From the NCBI GenBank assembly GCA_964607765.1, contig CAZSNT010000007.1, positions 41,991-105,990 of the forward strand: 64,000 bases of DNA, read 5' to 3'. Source of the stretch: CAZSNT01 sp964607765 (GTDB lineage Bacteria > Verrucomicrobiota > Lentisphaeria > Oligosphaerales > JABHEG01). The notes beneath the pieces are model-generated. The model searched no databases. It had not been told where the DNA came from and worked only from the letters and a program-made list of their open reading frames with translations. Shown here piece after piece: positions 44,713-53,410 of this stretch. The stretch's first letter is position 1; the number at the start of each line of letters is the position of its first letter. Made by a program: the position numbers and the translations under genes.

Positions 44713-45624
44713 CTAACTCGCGATCCGCAGCATGCGGTCGATGGCCGTTATGGCGCGTTCGCGTATCTCGGGCGGAACCTGTACGACGTACTGCATCTTC
44801 TCCAGCGACCACAAGACCTTCTCGAGCCGGATGCGCTTCATGTTCGGGCAGATGCCCATCTCGGTGGCGGGATAGAACGTCTTGTCCGGGTTCTCTTTGC
44901 GCAGACGGTGGAGGATCCCGATCTCGGTTGCGACCACGAACTCCGTGGCGTCCGACTGTTGCACGAAACGGCACATGCCGCCGGTGGAGAGCACTTCATC
45001 CGCGGCGTCCCGCACAGGCTGCGTACACTCGGGGTGAGCCATGGCCACGGCATTGGGGTACTTGGCCTTCAGCTCGAGGATATGCGTGTCGAGGATGCGC
45101 GCATGTGTGGGGCAGTAACCGTGCCAGAAAATCATCTTGCGGCCCGTGAGCTGTGCGGTGTGCTCACACAGGTATTTGTCCGGCACGAAGATCAGTTCCT
45201 GATCGGCGGGGAAAGAGTTGGCGACGGCCGGTGCGTTGGCCGACGTGCAGCAGCAGTCGCTCTCCGCTTTGACCTCGGCTGTGCTGTTCACGTAGCAGAT
45301 GACCTTGGCGTTCGGGTGCTGTTCTTTCAGCGCCCGCAGATCCGTGCCCGTGATCATGTCCGCCATCGGGCAACCGGCCTCGAAGTCCGGCAGCAGCACG
45401 GTCTTGTCCGGGCTCAGGATAGCGGCGGTTTCAGCCATGAAATGCACGCCGCAGAAGACGATGACGGCAGCCTCCGTCTCCGCCGCCTTGCGGCTCAGTT
45501 CCAGCGAGTCGCCCGAGAAATCAGCGATGTCCTGCACCTCGCCCAACTGGTAGTTGTGCGCCAGAATGACGGCGTTGCGCTGCTTCTTCAGTTCGTTGAT
45601 CCGCGCCCGTATGTCCGTGCTCAT
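44713..45624 (-). CDS. nadA: Quinolinate synthase
   Basis: 303 residues, the short NadA type. It condenses iminoaspartate with dihydroxyacetone phosphate to quinolinate for NAD synthesis. The three 4Fe-4S ligand regions are present: GCPMADMI, CCCTSANA and MGICPNMKR; LAHNYQLGEVQDIADFSGDS and MAHPECTQPV are the substrate motifs. ATG 45624 has GGAGGCGAGG upstream. It follows the Rrf2 regulator gene by 90 bp; the enzyme's cluster is oxygen-sensitive, which fits such a neighbour. nadB is not in the window. Confidence 0.95.
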   Translation of the reverse strand: MSTDIRARINELKKQRNAVILAHNYQLGEVQDIADFSGDSLELSRKAAETEAAVIVFCGVHFMAETAAILSPDKTVLLPDFEAGCPMADMITGTDLRALKEQHPNAKVICYVNSTAEVKAESDCCCTSANAPAVANSFPADQELIFVPDKYLCEHTAQLTGRKMIFWHGYCPTHARILDTHILELKAKYPNAVAMAHPECTQPVRDAADEVLSTGGMCRFVQQSDATEFVVATEIGILHRLRKENPDKTFYPATEMGICPNMKRIRLEKVLWSLEKMQYVVQVPPEIRERAITAIDRMLRIAS

Positions 45625-45714
45625 GGTCCCTCGCCTCCGTTGCTCTGTCGCCGCTCGTCGTCCCTGCGTGCGGGGCTGACGTGGATGCGGCTCGTGCATC
45701 GCGATCCGTGTTCC

Positions 45715-46164
45715 TCAGATGGCGTAGTTGATCTCCTGTTCCCGGCGCATCTCGTCGGCACGCAGCGCCAGGTCCCGGAAGGTGGTCGTGTCGTAGATCT
45801 CGTGAACGGCGCCCTGTACCCGTTCCCACACCGGCATGAACACGCAGTTGTCCCGCAGCGGGCAGCCATTGCGCGTCTCGTCAGTCAGGCAGTGCACGGG
45901 AACCAACGGCCCCTCAACACAGCGCAGCAGCTCACCCATCGTTATGTCTTTGGGGTCACGCACCAGGTAGTAGCCGCCTTCGTTGCCACGCTTCGCATTG
46001 ACGAAGCCCGCCTGCTTGAGCTGATGCAGGATCACCTCGAGGAAACGGTGCGGGATCGCCTGCGCCTGCGCGATGGTCGACACTTTGATGGGGCCTTCAC
46101 AGTAATGTGTCGACAGCTCCAGAATGGCCCTCAGAGCGTATTGTGCTTTCTGAGACAACAGCAT
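45715..46164 (-). CDS. Rrf2 family transcriptional regulator
   Basis: 149 residues. An N-terminal winged helix (LSQKAQYALRAILELS, IPHRFLEVILHQL) and the wing KRGNEGGYYLVRDP are typical of Rrf2 proteins. The sensing loop has three cysteines spaced CX8CX5C (HCLTDETRNGCPLRDNC), the usual position for a 2Fe-2S or 4Fe-4S cluster as in IscR and NsrR. ATG 46164 has GGAG 7-8 nt upstream. It lies between thiF and nadA and probably controls this sulfur/Fe-S gene group in response to cluster status or oxygen. Confidence 0.92.
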   Translation of the reverse strand: MLLSQKAQYALRAILELSTHYCEGPIKVSTIAQAQAIPHRFLEVILHQLKQAGFVNAKRGNEGGYYLVRDPKDITMGELLRCVEGPLVPVHCLTDETRNGCPLRDNCVFMPVWERVQGAVHEIYDTTTFRDLALRADEMRREQEINYAI

Positions 46165-46225
46165 GGCGGTCTCCGAACTCCAGTGCTCCGGCATCGATCA
46201 TCCGTCATCTCGACGTCAGACCGCG

Positions 46226-46999
46226 TTAACGCCCCTTCTGTTCCGTAACGCCGCCGCACGCCGCGCAGGTGCTGCGACGTTTGACAGCCACGGTGCGAAA
46301 TTGCATGTCCAGCGCGTCCACGCGCAGCACTCGGTCTGTGAGCAGTTGCCCGGCTGACACGAGGCACTTGATCGCTTCCGCTGCCTGGATCGTCCCGGCC
46401 AGGCCGGCAATTGCGCCGAGCGGCCCGACTGGCTGCGCCGCGTCCGGCGAGCCCGCCGCCGCGCCGCGCTCGAATACGCACCGGTAGCAGGCGGATTGGC
46501 CCGGAACAACGGTCATGACCTGTGCGTAGAACGCCGTAATCCCTGCATGACAGAACGGTGTCCGGGACCGGACACACGCGTCGTTGATCAAGGTCTTGGC
46601 GGCAAAGGTGTCCGTGGCGTCAACGACAAAATCGTAGCTGTCGAACAGGGCTTCGGCGTCAGCCGCTTCCACCCTCCGGGGCACGATCTCGATGTCGACG
46701 TCTGTGGTCACGGCCCGCAGCCGTGCGGCTGCCACGTCCACTTTGGGCTTGCCCACGTCGCCCGTGCCGTAGAGGATCTGCCGCTGCAGGTTGCTCCATT
46801 CAACCGTGTCCGCGTCAGCGATTCCCAGTGTTCCTACACCGGCGGCGGCCAGGTAATACACCGCCGGACTGCCCAGACCGCCCAGCCCCACAACCAGCAC
46901 ACGGCTCCGCAGCAGCTGCGCCTGGCCGCGCACCCCGATCTGCGGGAGCCGCAACTGGCGCTCGTAACGCTGCTTCTGGTTGTCAGTCAGGCTGGTCAT
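46226..46999 (-). CDS. thiF: ThiF/MoeB-type adenylyltransferase
   Basis: 257 residues. E1-like fold: RYERQLRLPQIG, the nucleotide loop VLVVGLGGLGSP, the acidic SNLQRQILY motif, and the two zinc-binding CxxC pairs (CYRC and CAAC). These enzymes adenylate the C-terminal glycine of ThiS or MoaD. The thiS, thiG and thiH genes immediately upstream make ThiF the right name. No rhodanese domain is attached, so sulfur must come from another carrier. Confidence 0.92.
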   Translation of the reverse strand: MTSLTDNQKQRYERQLRLPQIGVRGQAQLLRSRVLVVGLGGLGSPAVYYLAAAGVGTLGIADADTVEWSNLQRQILYGTGDVGKPKVDVAAARLRAVTTDVDIEIVPRRVEAADAEALFDSYDFVVDATDTFAAKTLINDACVRSRTPFCHAGITAFYAQVMTVVPGQSACYRCVFERGAAAGSPDAAQPVGPLGAIAGLAGTIQAAEAIKCLVSAGQLLTDRVLRVDALDMQFRTVAVKRRSTCAACGGVTEQKGR

Positions 47000-47076
47000 T
47001 GGTCATTTGCGCTTCGCGCGTCATTGAGTCATCTGTCGGTCGTTACTCGCCGCTTGCCCTCGTTCCTGGCTTTTCG

Positions 47077-48198
47077 CTAGGCAGCGTCGAAACGGAACAC
47101 GCCGTCCCAGTTCTTGAATACAGGCTCCAGGTCGTGCTCCCGCAACATTGCGCAGAAGGTCTCGACGTCGCGCGTGTCGTCAACGTCGAACTGTCCGGTG
47201 CCGGTGTCCGTATCGCGGCTGTACCCGCCCACCGTCGTGCGGCTGGCAACGCTCATTTTCGAGATGCCGAGGCCGGCCATGCCGTCACGGAACCGGGCCG
47301 ATTCACGTGTGGACAACACCAGGGGCACGGTCGGCAGGCAGATTCGGAAGGCGAAGATCGCCTGCGCCAGGAAGCGCTCGTCGACGGGGAAGTCAGGGCG
47401 ATACTCGCCGAGCTGCGGCCGGATTCGGGGGAACGAGACCGATACGCCGGCCTTCCAGAACGAGCGTTGCAGGTGCGTGGCGTGTCGGTAGAGCGCGAGC
47501 AGGTCGAACACGGGATCGTTCAGGCCGAGGAGGGCTCCAAGCCCGACAAATCGAATGCCGCCGACCAAAGCCCGTGCCGCCGTGCCCAGCCGGTAGCGGT
47601 AGTCGCGTTTCGCTCCCCACCGATGCAACTGCTCGTAGCGCCCCGGGTCATACGTTTCCTGGTACACGGTGAGTCCTGTACAGCCTGCCTCGGTCATTCT
47701 GCGGTACTCGTCTTCGTCCATCGGGAAGATCTCCGCGCTCACCTGATGAACAGCCTGCGCCGCCGCAGCCACGCACTCGCAGATGTAGTCGAGGTCGGCT
47801 TGGGGCGTCCGCTCGCCCGTGAGCAGAAGGGCCTCCTCTATGCCGCATCCCTTCAGTGCCTGGATCTCGTCGGACACTTCGGGCAGGCTCAGTTTGGTGC
47901 GTTCCAGTTTCCGGTCCGAGGAGAAGCCGCAGTAAACGCAGCCTCCGGAGCAATAATTGGCCAGGTACAGAGGCGCATACAGCGTGATGGTGCGCCCGAA
48001 ATGACGGCGGGTCAACGCTTGTGCGCGGGCTGCCAGCAGCTCCAGCATCGTGCCCGCCGCGGGCGACAGCAGCGTGGCCAGTTCGCGCTCGCCAGGACTG
48101 GTCGCGAAGGCCGCATTCTCGACCTGCTGTGCAGTCGCTGTGCGCGCCCGCTCAATCCACGGTTCAGGCGTCAGCCAATCTGGTAGAGTCTGGTCCAT
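47077..48198 (-). CDS. thiH: 2-iminoacetate synthase (tyrosine lyase)
   Basis: 373 residues, radical SAM. The cluster motif CSGGCVYCGF (CX3CX2C) is intact; LYLANYCSGGC and GLTVYQETYDPGRY are ThiH-specific features. It cleaves tyrosine to dehydroglycine, which feeds the thiazole synthase ThiG. Anaerobic-type thiamine synthesis uses ThiH, whereas aerobes often use ThiO, so the organism probably lives with little oxygen. It sits between thiG and thiF in the operon. ATG 48198 has only a weak ribosome site (AAGGGA 14 nt away). Confidence 0.95.
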   Translation of the reverse strand: MDQTLPDWLTPEPWIERARTATAQQVENAAFATSPGERELATLLSPAAGTMLELLAARAQALTRRHFGRTITLYAPLYLANYCSGGCVYCGFSSDRKLERTKLSLPEVSDEIQALKGCGIEEALLLTGERTPQADLDYICECVAAAAQAVHQVSAEIFPMDEDEYRRMTEAGCTGLTVYQETYDPGRYEQLHRWGAKRDYRYRLGTAARALVGGIRFVGLGALLGLNDPVFDLLALYRHATHLQRSFWKAGVSVSFPRIRPQLGEYRPDFPVDERFLAQAIFAFRICLPTVPLVLSTRESARFRDGMAGLGISKMSVASRTTVGGYSRDTDTGTGQFDVDDTRDVETFCAMLREHDLEPVFKNWDGVFRFDAA

Positions 48199-48253
48199 TC
48201 GGTCGTGTCTGTCCCTTCAATTGTCGATCCCGAACACTGAACGCTGAACACTG

Positions 48254-49036
48254 TTAAGACTGACCCAGGAACGACGTCAACGGACTGGTCGCAACGGCGT
48301 GGTCGCTCTGCGGCATCATGCCTGCCAGTCGTGCCTTCCGGCCTGCTTCCACTCCCAGCGCGAAGGCCTCAGCCATGGCCGCCGGGTCGTCGGCCGCAGC
48401 GATAGCGCTGTTGACCAACACAGCGTCGCAGCCCAGTTCCAGGGCCGTTGCGGCCTCGGCCGGAGACCGCAGGCCGGCATCCACTATCACGGGAACAGTG
48501 CTGTCCCTGACAATCAGTTTGATCATGGCGCGCGTGGCGAGCCCCTGCCCACTGCCGATGGGCGAGCCCAAGGGCATGACGGATACGCACCCGATCTCTT
48601 CGAGGCGTTTGGCAAGCACCGGGTCGGCGCCGATGTAGGGCATGACCAGGAACCCTTCGGCGACCAGGATATTGGCCGCTTCGAATGTGGCGATGGGGTC
48701 GGGAAGCAGGTGATGCGGATTGGGGTGGACTTCGAGCTTCACCAACGAGCTCCGGCTCAGCTCGCGCCCGAGAAGGGCCGCCCGCACCGCTTCCTTCGCA
48801 TTCATTGCACCCGACGTGTTGGGCATCAGGTGAACGCCCTCCAATTCGGCCAAAGGAGCGTACAGATCGTCAGACGCCTGGTCCCGATTGAAGCGACGCA
48901 GAGCCACGGTCACCAGATCCGTTCGCGACGCCTTCACCGCGGCGAGCATGGTCGCGGTGTCAGAGAATTTGCCCGTACCCACCAGCAAGCGGGAGCGGAG
49001 TGTGATGTCGCCCAGTTTCAGCATGTTCTCAACCAT
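48254..49036 (-). CDS. thiG: Thiazole synthase
   Basis: 260 residues, TIM barrel. It joins deoxyxylulose phosphate, dehydroglycine and ThiS-borne sulfur to form the thiazole of thiamine. Motifs: LLVGTGKFSD, TVALRRFNRDQ, LMPNTSGA, KLEVHPNPHHLLPDP, PLGSPIGSG and IVDAGLRSP. The Schiff-base lysine is in the KLEV segment. Two in-frame ATGs (49036, 49024) lie in a perfect 12-bp tandem duplication; the first starts 4 bp after the thiS stop. Confidence 0.96.
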   Translation of the reverse strand: MVENMLKLGDITLRSRLLVGTGKFSDTATMLAAVKASRTDLVTVALRRFNRDQASDDLYAPLAELEGVHLMPNTSGAMNAKEAVRAALLGRELSRSSLVKLEVHPNPHHLLPDPIATFEAANILVAEGFLVMPYIGADPVLAKRLEEIGCVSVMPLGSPIGSGQGLATRAMIKLIVRDSTVPVIVDAGLRSPAEAATALELGCDAVLVNSAIAAADDPAAMAEAFALGVEAGRKARLAGMMPQSDHAVATSPLTSFLGQS

Positions 49037-49040
49037 GTTC

Positions 49041-49241
49041 TCAACCCCCGCACGCGAACACGAGCAGTTCAACGTCGTCGCCAGGCCGCAGCGCCACATC
49101 GGGCCACTCCGGGGCCGGCACCACGTCGTCGTTCACCATCACGGCTGTGAGCTGCGGCTTTGCGCCCAGTTCGGCGAGCAGTGCGCCGATAGTTCCGTCG
49201 CCCTTGTGCTCGTGATCTTTGCCGTTGACCGTCAGTTTCAT
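49041..49241 (-). CDS. thiS: Sulfur carrier protein ThiS
   Basis: 66 residues, beta-grasp fold, ending in the required Gly-Gly (FACGG). The start KLTVNGKDHE and the central LGAKPQLTAVMVNDDVVP are typical. Its C-terminal thiocarboxylate donates sulfur to ThiG after activation by ThiF. ATG 49241 has AGGAAACGCG upstream. It is the first gene of the thi operon, about 70 nt after the predicted transcription start. There is no TPP riboswitch in the short leader. Confidence 0.93.
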   Translation of the reverse strand: MKLTVNGKDHEHKGDGTIGALLAELGAKPQLTAVMVNDDVVPAPEWPDVALRPGDDVELLVFACGG

Positions 49242-49318
49242 CGCGTTTCCTGTTTGGCACTTCCGTGCACGATTCCAGCGCCAGTGCGCTGCCCACGCCA
49301 CTCCCAGAAGAGCAGCCC

Positions 49319-49347
49319 AATATAACTATCCCGAGCGGAATGATCAA
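49319..49347 (-). promoter_or_regulatory. Sigma70-type promoter of the thiS operon
   Basis: On the minus strand, TTGATC (49347-49342) is followed by a 17-bp spacer and TATATT (49324-49319). Five of six -10 bases and four of six -35 bases match the E. coli-type consensus at ideal spacing. It lies 78 bp before thiS in the only intergenic gap of the operon. Confidence 0.75.
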
Positions 49348-49370
49348 GAAAGGGCGGAGAAACAAATCAC

Positions 49371-50432
49371 TCAGCGTTCGGCGTGCAGGTGGATGAGGAG
49401 CACGTCGGAGGACCGTGTTGCGGTCGGCGAGAGCAGTTCGACCCGGAACGTTCCGGTTTCGCAGCTGAGCTGGTCGTGTCCTTTGGTCACGCAGTCACGC
49501 AGTTGCTTGATTGTGCTGTCGCTGTCGTCACCGGTCAGGATGTTCCTCGCGCTGCTGTTGGACAGGAGCACATCCCCGGCCGGCGTCACTGCCGCGGTGG
49601 GCGCGTCGAAGGACTCGATCAACGCGAGGGCAAGTACACGCTCGGAGCGTATGCGTCGCCGCCCTTCCTCCGTTACCTCCTGCAGATCCTCGATCAGGCG
49701 ATTGCACGAGAGCACGAGTTTGTTCAGTGTTGCCGGTTCCTCGCGGGGCAGGCGCAGGTGCAATTCGCCCTGCAGAGCGCGGTCGATGAAGCGGCTGGCC
49801 CGCTGGATGGGCGCCACGATGCTGGTGGCCAGTCCGTGCCCAACCCAGAGCGATGCGAAGAGGCCCAGAGCCGTGAGGCAGGCAACGACCAGGGCGTAAC
49901 GGGTCGCGGTCTGGTCGATGGGTGTTCCAAGCCCGCCGGTGCGATCTTCGGCCAGGCGCCGCAATTCCAGCACGGTCTGGCTCAGGCGACGGTACGATGA
50001 GAACAGCTTCTGGTGTTCGGGAGTGGCGACGCTCTGGGGACCCCGCTCGTGGCCATCCGTTGCGATCTGTTTGAGCAGTTCGCGATGCTCGTCCCAACCG
50101 TTGACCAGGTCCTCGATGAGGACGACCTCGCGCCGGGCCGGCGTGAGACCGACCAGGCCCTCGAGCTCGTCCGCAAAGCGCTGTCTGCTGTTCAGTGCCC
50201 CGTTTGCGTTCGGTGCCTCCGGCTCGCCGTCGCGCGCGGTGTGCGCAGCCTCCATGTCGGACAGTGCCTGGAGCATGCTGCGTGCTGCGGCGCGCAATCG
50301 GCCCGCATCACGGCCCTCTGTGGCCGACAGGGCCCGGATCTGCTGGAACCCGATGATAGCGGCCAGGCCGGTTGCAAGCACAGATGCAACCAGGCAGAGC
50401 AGCCAGGTTCGTGGTCTGAAAAGGGATTTCAT
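49371..50432 (-). CDS. HAMP-domain membrane sensor-like protein without kinase
   Basis: 353 residues. Two membrane helices (about 12-32 and 172-195) enclose a helical periplasmic domain of the four-helix-bundle type. A HAMP linker (SIVAPIQRASRFIDRALQGEL) and a PAS-like domain (ALALIESFDAPTAAVTPAGD) follow. There is no histidine kinase, cyclase or MCP signalling domain. It may feed an unlinked kinase. ATG 50432 begins right at the first helix; its leader is an 8-bp tandem repeat with no ribosome site. It lies downstream of trkA by 139 bp. Confidence 0.75.
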   Translation of the reverse strand: MKSLFRPRTWLLCLVASVLATGLAAIIGFQQIRALSATEGRDAGRLRAAARSMLQALSDMEAAHTARDGEPEAPNANGALNSRQRFADELEGLVGLTPARREVVLIEDLVNGWDEHRELLKQIATDGHERGPQSVATPEHQKLFSSYRRLSQTVLELRRLAEDRTGGLGTPIDQTATRYALVVACLTALGLFASLWVGHGLATSIVAPIQRASRFIDRALQGELHLRLPREEPATLNKLVLSCNRLIEDLQEVTEEGRRRIRSERVLALALIESFDAPTAAVTPAGDVLLSNSSARNILTGDDSDSTIKQLRDCVTKGHDQLSCETGTFRVELLSPTATRSSDVLLIHLHAER

Positions 50433-50435
50433 CGG

Positions 50436-50473
50436 GTTGGCATGTTGGAACGTTGGAATGTTGGGGTGTCGGG
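50436..50473. repeat. 8-bp tandem repeat in gene leader
   Basis: Four units of GTTGGAAY (50436-50467) and a partial fifth, immediately 5' of the ATG of the HAMP gene. Another run of hexamers (TCCTCG, TTCTTG, TCCTTG) follows at 50503-50531 in the same spacer. Both replace a normal ribosome-binding region. Confidence 0.8.
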
Positions 50474-50571
50474 CTGATGGGCTCAGGTCGAGTTCGGCCT
50501 CATCCTCGTTCTTGTCCTTGTCCTCGATCGCTCGGCACAGCCGGGCTGCCCGGGCGGGCCATGTCAGCAAC

Positions 50572-51306
50572 TCACCCGAGTCCGCTGAGTTTACTTACGC
50601 CGTCTTCCCGGCCGATCACTACTAAGGTGTCATCCTCCAGGATACGGTCGCGTTGCGGGTCGACGTTCAGGATGAACCGCCGGTTCTGGTCCAGCAGATT
50701 CCTGCCGCTTCGGCTGCGCTCCGAGTCCGTGGCTGCGCCCAGGCCGGGGGCCAGCCTCACACGCTGCACGCCGATGACCGTGACACCGTACTTGGCCCGC
50801 ACGTCGAGCTCTGCCAGTGTCCGGCCCACGAAGCTGGGAGGCGCCGGCACGTCCGCCACACAGACATCCTCGGCGAGTGTTAGAATCTCGCGAATCCCCG
50901 GCCTGGCAATCTGGTAAGCCAGCTTCCGGCCCATATCCTCTTCAGGGTTCACCACTTCGGTTGCGCCCACCTGGCGCAGGATTCGGGCGTGCAGCGGGTT
51001 CGCTGCGCGGGCTATGATGCGCGGAATCTCCAACTGCCGGAGCAAGGCCGTGGTCAGGATGCTGTTCTGCACGTGTCCTGTGCCGATGGCATTAACCACG
51101 GTGGACGCCTCATCCACCTTCGCCTGGTAAAGTGCGGCCTCCACGGTGGTGTCCAGAACCAGCGCCTGTGCCACGTGATCCTTGACCGCTTCGACCATCT
51201 CGGCATCGCTGTCAATGGCCAACACGGAATAGCCGCGCTCGGTCAGCGACAACGCCACTTCCGTGCCGAACAGTCCCATTCCAATGACGACAATGCGTGG
51301 TTCCAT
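50572..51306 (-). CDS. trkA: TrkA/KtrA potassium channel regulatory subunit
   Basis: 244 residues. An RCK_N Rossmann fold is visible (RIVVIGMGLFGTEVALSL, LAIDSDAEMVEAV), binding NAD or ATP, followed by an RCK_C domain around SFVGRTLAELDVRAKYGVTV. The single pair of domains is the KtrA form rather than the duplicated E. coli TrkA. It is a peripheral cytoplasmic ring that gates the TrkH/KtrB pore, whose gene lies 19 bp upstream. A ~25-residue insert (LGAATDSERSRSGRN) within RCK_C is unusual. Confidence 0.9.
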   Translation of the reverse strand: MEPRIVVIGMGLFGTEVALSLTERGYSVLAIDSDAEMVEAVKDHVAQALVLDTTVEAALYQAKVDEASTVVNAIGTGHVQNSILTTALLRQLEIPRIIARAANPLHARILRQVGATEVVNPEEDMGRKLAYQIARPGIREILTLAEDVCVADVPAPPSFVGRTLAELDVRAKYGVTVIGVQRVRLAPGLGAATDSERSRSGRNLLDQNRRFILNVDPQRDRILEDDTLVVIGREDGVSKLSGLG

Positions 51307-51325
51307 GTACTCGTCTCTCTCTCCT

Positions 51326-53410
51326 CTACCCCACCATAACTTCGGCCGATGGGTATTCAACTTCACCGCGTCGTCGCGGCCGCATCATGACCAGGAGCGT
51401 CAACGGCCCCACACGTCCCACGAACATGAGCACGATAACCACGACCTTGCCCAAGGGCGTCAGCGCGGCCGTGATGCCTCTCGAGAGCCCGACCGTGCCG
51501 AACGCCGACACGGTCTCGAACAGTACGTCGCCGGGCGGCAGCGGCTGTGTTGCCAGCAGCAGGATTGCGGCGGTCGCGACCACCATGCCGGCCAGACAGG
51601 CCAGTGCTGCCGCGTTCAGCACCGTGCTCTCGCTCAGCCTTCGGCCGTGTGCAGTGACGTCATTGCGGCCCAGCAGCACGGCTCGGATCAGCAGCAGCAG
51701 CACGGCGAGCGTTGTCACCTTGATGCCGCCCCCCGTGGAGCCCGGCGCGGCGCCGATGAACATCAGGGCCATGGTCAGGTGGCTTGTGGCCGGCGAGCAA
51801 TCCTGCATCGCGACCGTGTTGAAGCCGGCCGTGCGCGGCGTTACAGCGTGGAACCAGGCGTTCACCAGCGAATCGCTCACAGACATGTGTGCCATGGCTC
51901 CGTCGCGCTCGAGCAGCCAGATCAGCGCTGTGCCGCCCAGGCAGAGAGCAGCGCTGGTCAGTAACACGATTGCCACGTAGGGGCTGCGTTCGCGCCTGCC
52001 TCGCAACAGGTTCAGCAGGAACAACAGCACACCGAACCCCAGTCCGCCCAGCACAAAGAGGGCGGACAGCAGCAGCGGAAAGGCCGGGAGTGTGGCCAGG
52101 CGCTCGAAGCTGTCGCTGAACAGCGAGAAGCCCGCGTTGCAGAACGCGCTGACACTGTGGAACAGGCCGTACCACAGGCTCTGCCGCCACGGCAACCGGA
52201 CGCTGTGGAAGGCGCACGCGAGCAGGAGCGCGCCGACGCACTCCACCACCAGGGTCACCAGCACGATGAAACGCAGCAACCGCATGGCGGCGCGATTGCG
52301 TTGCTCGCCGATCATCTCACCGATGGCGAACTCGCCGCGCAACCCGACCCGGAGTCCGAACAGGATCGCAATGAACGTCGAACTGGTCATGATCCCAAGC
52401 CCGCCCGCCTGGATCAGCAACAGGATGACGCTTTCGCCGAACGTCGAGAACGTCGAGCCCGTGTCAACGACCACCAGGCCCGTGACGCAGGTTGCACTGG
52501 TCGCGGTGAACCATGTATCGAGCACGGACAGTGTACGGCCCGGCTCGATAGCGCCAGGCAGCCCCAGCAGCACCGTGCCGAGCCCGATCGCCAAGGCGAA
52601 GCTGACCACGACAAGCTGCGCCGGACGTTCGATCAGATTCTGCCACAACTGCTGGCCGCCGCGGCGCCGGTGCCACAAGCGCACGCCCACCACAACCTGG
52701 CGCAGCGCCAGCAGCGGCAGCGCCCAGCGCAGGCGGCCGGGCAACAGGGCGCATGCCGCCGCTGCGAACAGCAGCCAATGCTCCACGCTGGGGATTCGGT
52801 TCAGGGCAGGGCGCTGGCATCGGAACTCAATCGGCAGGCTCACCGCAACGCTCAGCAGTACGCAAGCCCAACCCGCTGCAAGGCCCCAAGACATTTGGTC
52901 GCGCGCGTGGCCGCTGACGATCAACGCCACCACGCACGAGCCCGCACAGGACAACAGGACAAGATCGAAGTCACGGTGACCGTAGAGCGGCAGATCGGCA
53001 CTGCTTCGGCCGTTTTCGCGGAGTTGCCGCAGAACGGTCCAATGTGCCGGACCGAAGCAGGCAAGGAGCAATTGAGCCTGCACTGCGCAGACGGCGAGAC
53101 CCGCGAGCCCGTAGCCCGGGTGCTCGGGCAGGGCCAGCAGCAGGATAGGTACGGGGATCACGGTGGCGGCGCTGCCGAGCAGCATCGCGGCCGTGCGTCT
53201 GTTGCGCGCTGCCAGAACCACGGTCAGTGTGCACGCGACCGCCAGGCACGCGGTAACGATGGCGACGGCCCGAATCAGGCCGCTGTCGGCCCCCGCCGTG
53301 CTGGCGCTGTCCGCGATACACCGCAGCAGGAAGGTGTGAAACAGCAGCCCGAAAAGCAGCAGCAGCCCTGTCCGGACAACATCCCGTCTGTGTCGATCAA
53401 TCCCGTGCAT
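51326..53410 (-). CDS. trkH: TrkH/KtrB-type potassium transporter
   Basis: 694 residues. The C-terminal ~430 residues contain the four pore loops of the SKT family, for example TSATCVTGLVVVDTGSTFS, FHSVSAFCNAGFSLF, HAVTPRTAGFNTV and ETVSAFGTVGLSRG; the filter glycines are conserved. The N-terminal ~260 residues add about eight further hydrophobic helices not found in standard KtrB (about 450 residues). ATG 53410 has GGGGAG 6 nt upstream. It leads trkA in the same operon. Potassium uptake at the inner membrane is the expected function. Confidence 0.9.
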   Translation of the reverse strand: MHGIDRHRRDVVRTGLLLLFGLLFHTFLLRCIADSASTAGADSGLIRAVAIVTACLAVACTLTVVLAARNRRTAAMLLGSAATVIPVPILLLALPEHPGYGLAGLAVCAVQAQLLLACFGPAHWTVLRQLRENGRSSADLPLYGHRDFDLVLLSCAGSCVVALIVSGHARDQMSWGLAAGWACVLLSVAVSLPIEFRCQRPALNRIPSVEHWLLFAAAACALLPGRLRWALPLLALRQVVVGVRLWHRRRGGQQLWQNLIERPAQLVVVSFALAIGLGTVLLGLPGAIEPGRTLSVLDTWFTATSATCVTGLVVVDTGSTFSTFGESVILLLIQAGGLGIMTSSTFIAILFGLRVGLRGEFAIGEMIGEQRNRAAMRLLRFIVLVTLVVECVGALLLACAFHSVRLPWRQSLWYGLFHSVSAFCNAGFSLFSDSFERLATLPAFPLLLSALFVLGGLGFGVLLFLLNLLRGRRERSPYVAIVLLTSAALCLGGTALIWLLERDGAMAHMSVSDSLVNAWFHAVTPRTAGFNTVAMQDCSPATSHLTMALMFIGAAPGSTGGGIKVTTLAVLLLLIRAVLLGRNDVTAHGRRLSESTVLNAAALACLAGMVVATAAILLLATQPLPPGDVLFETVSAFGTVGLSRGITAALTPLGKVVVIVLMFVGRVGPLTLLVMMRPRRRGEVEYPSAEVMVG

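Noticed and set aside
49242..49370. Possible TPP riboswitch before thiS
   Set aside because: The leader is only about 70 nt and has neither the CTGAGA element nor the conserved thi-box core.
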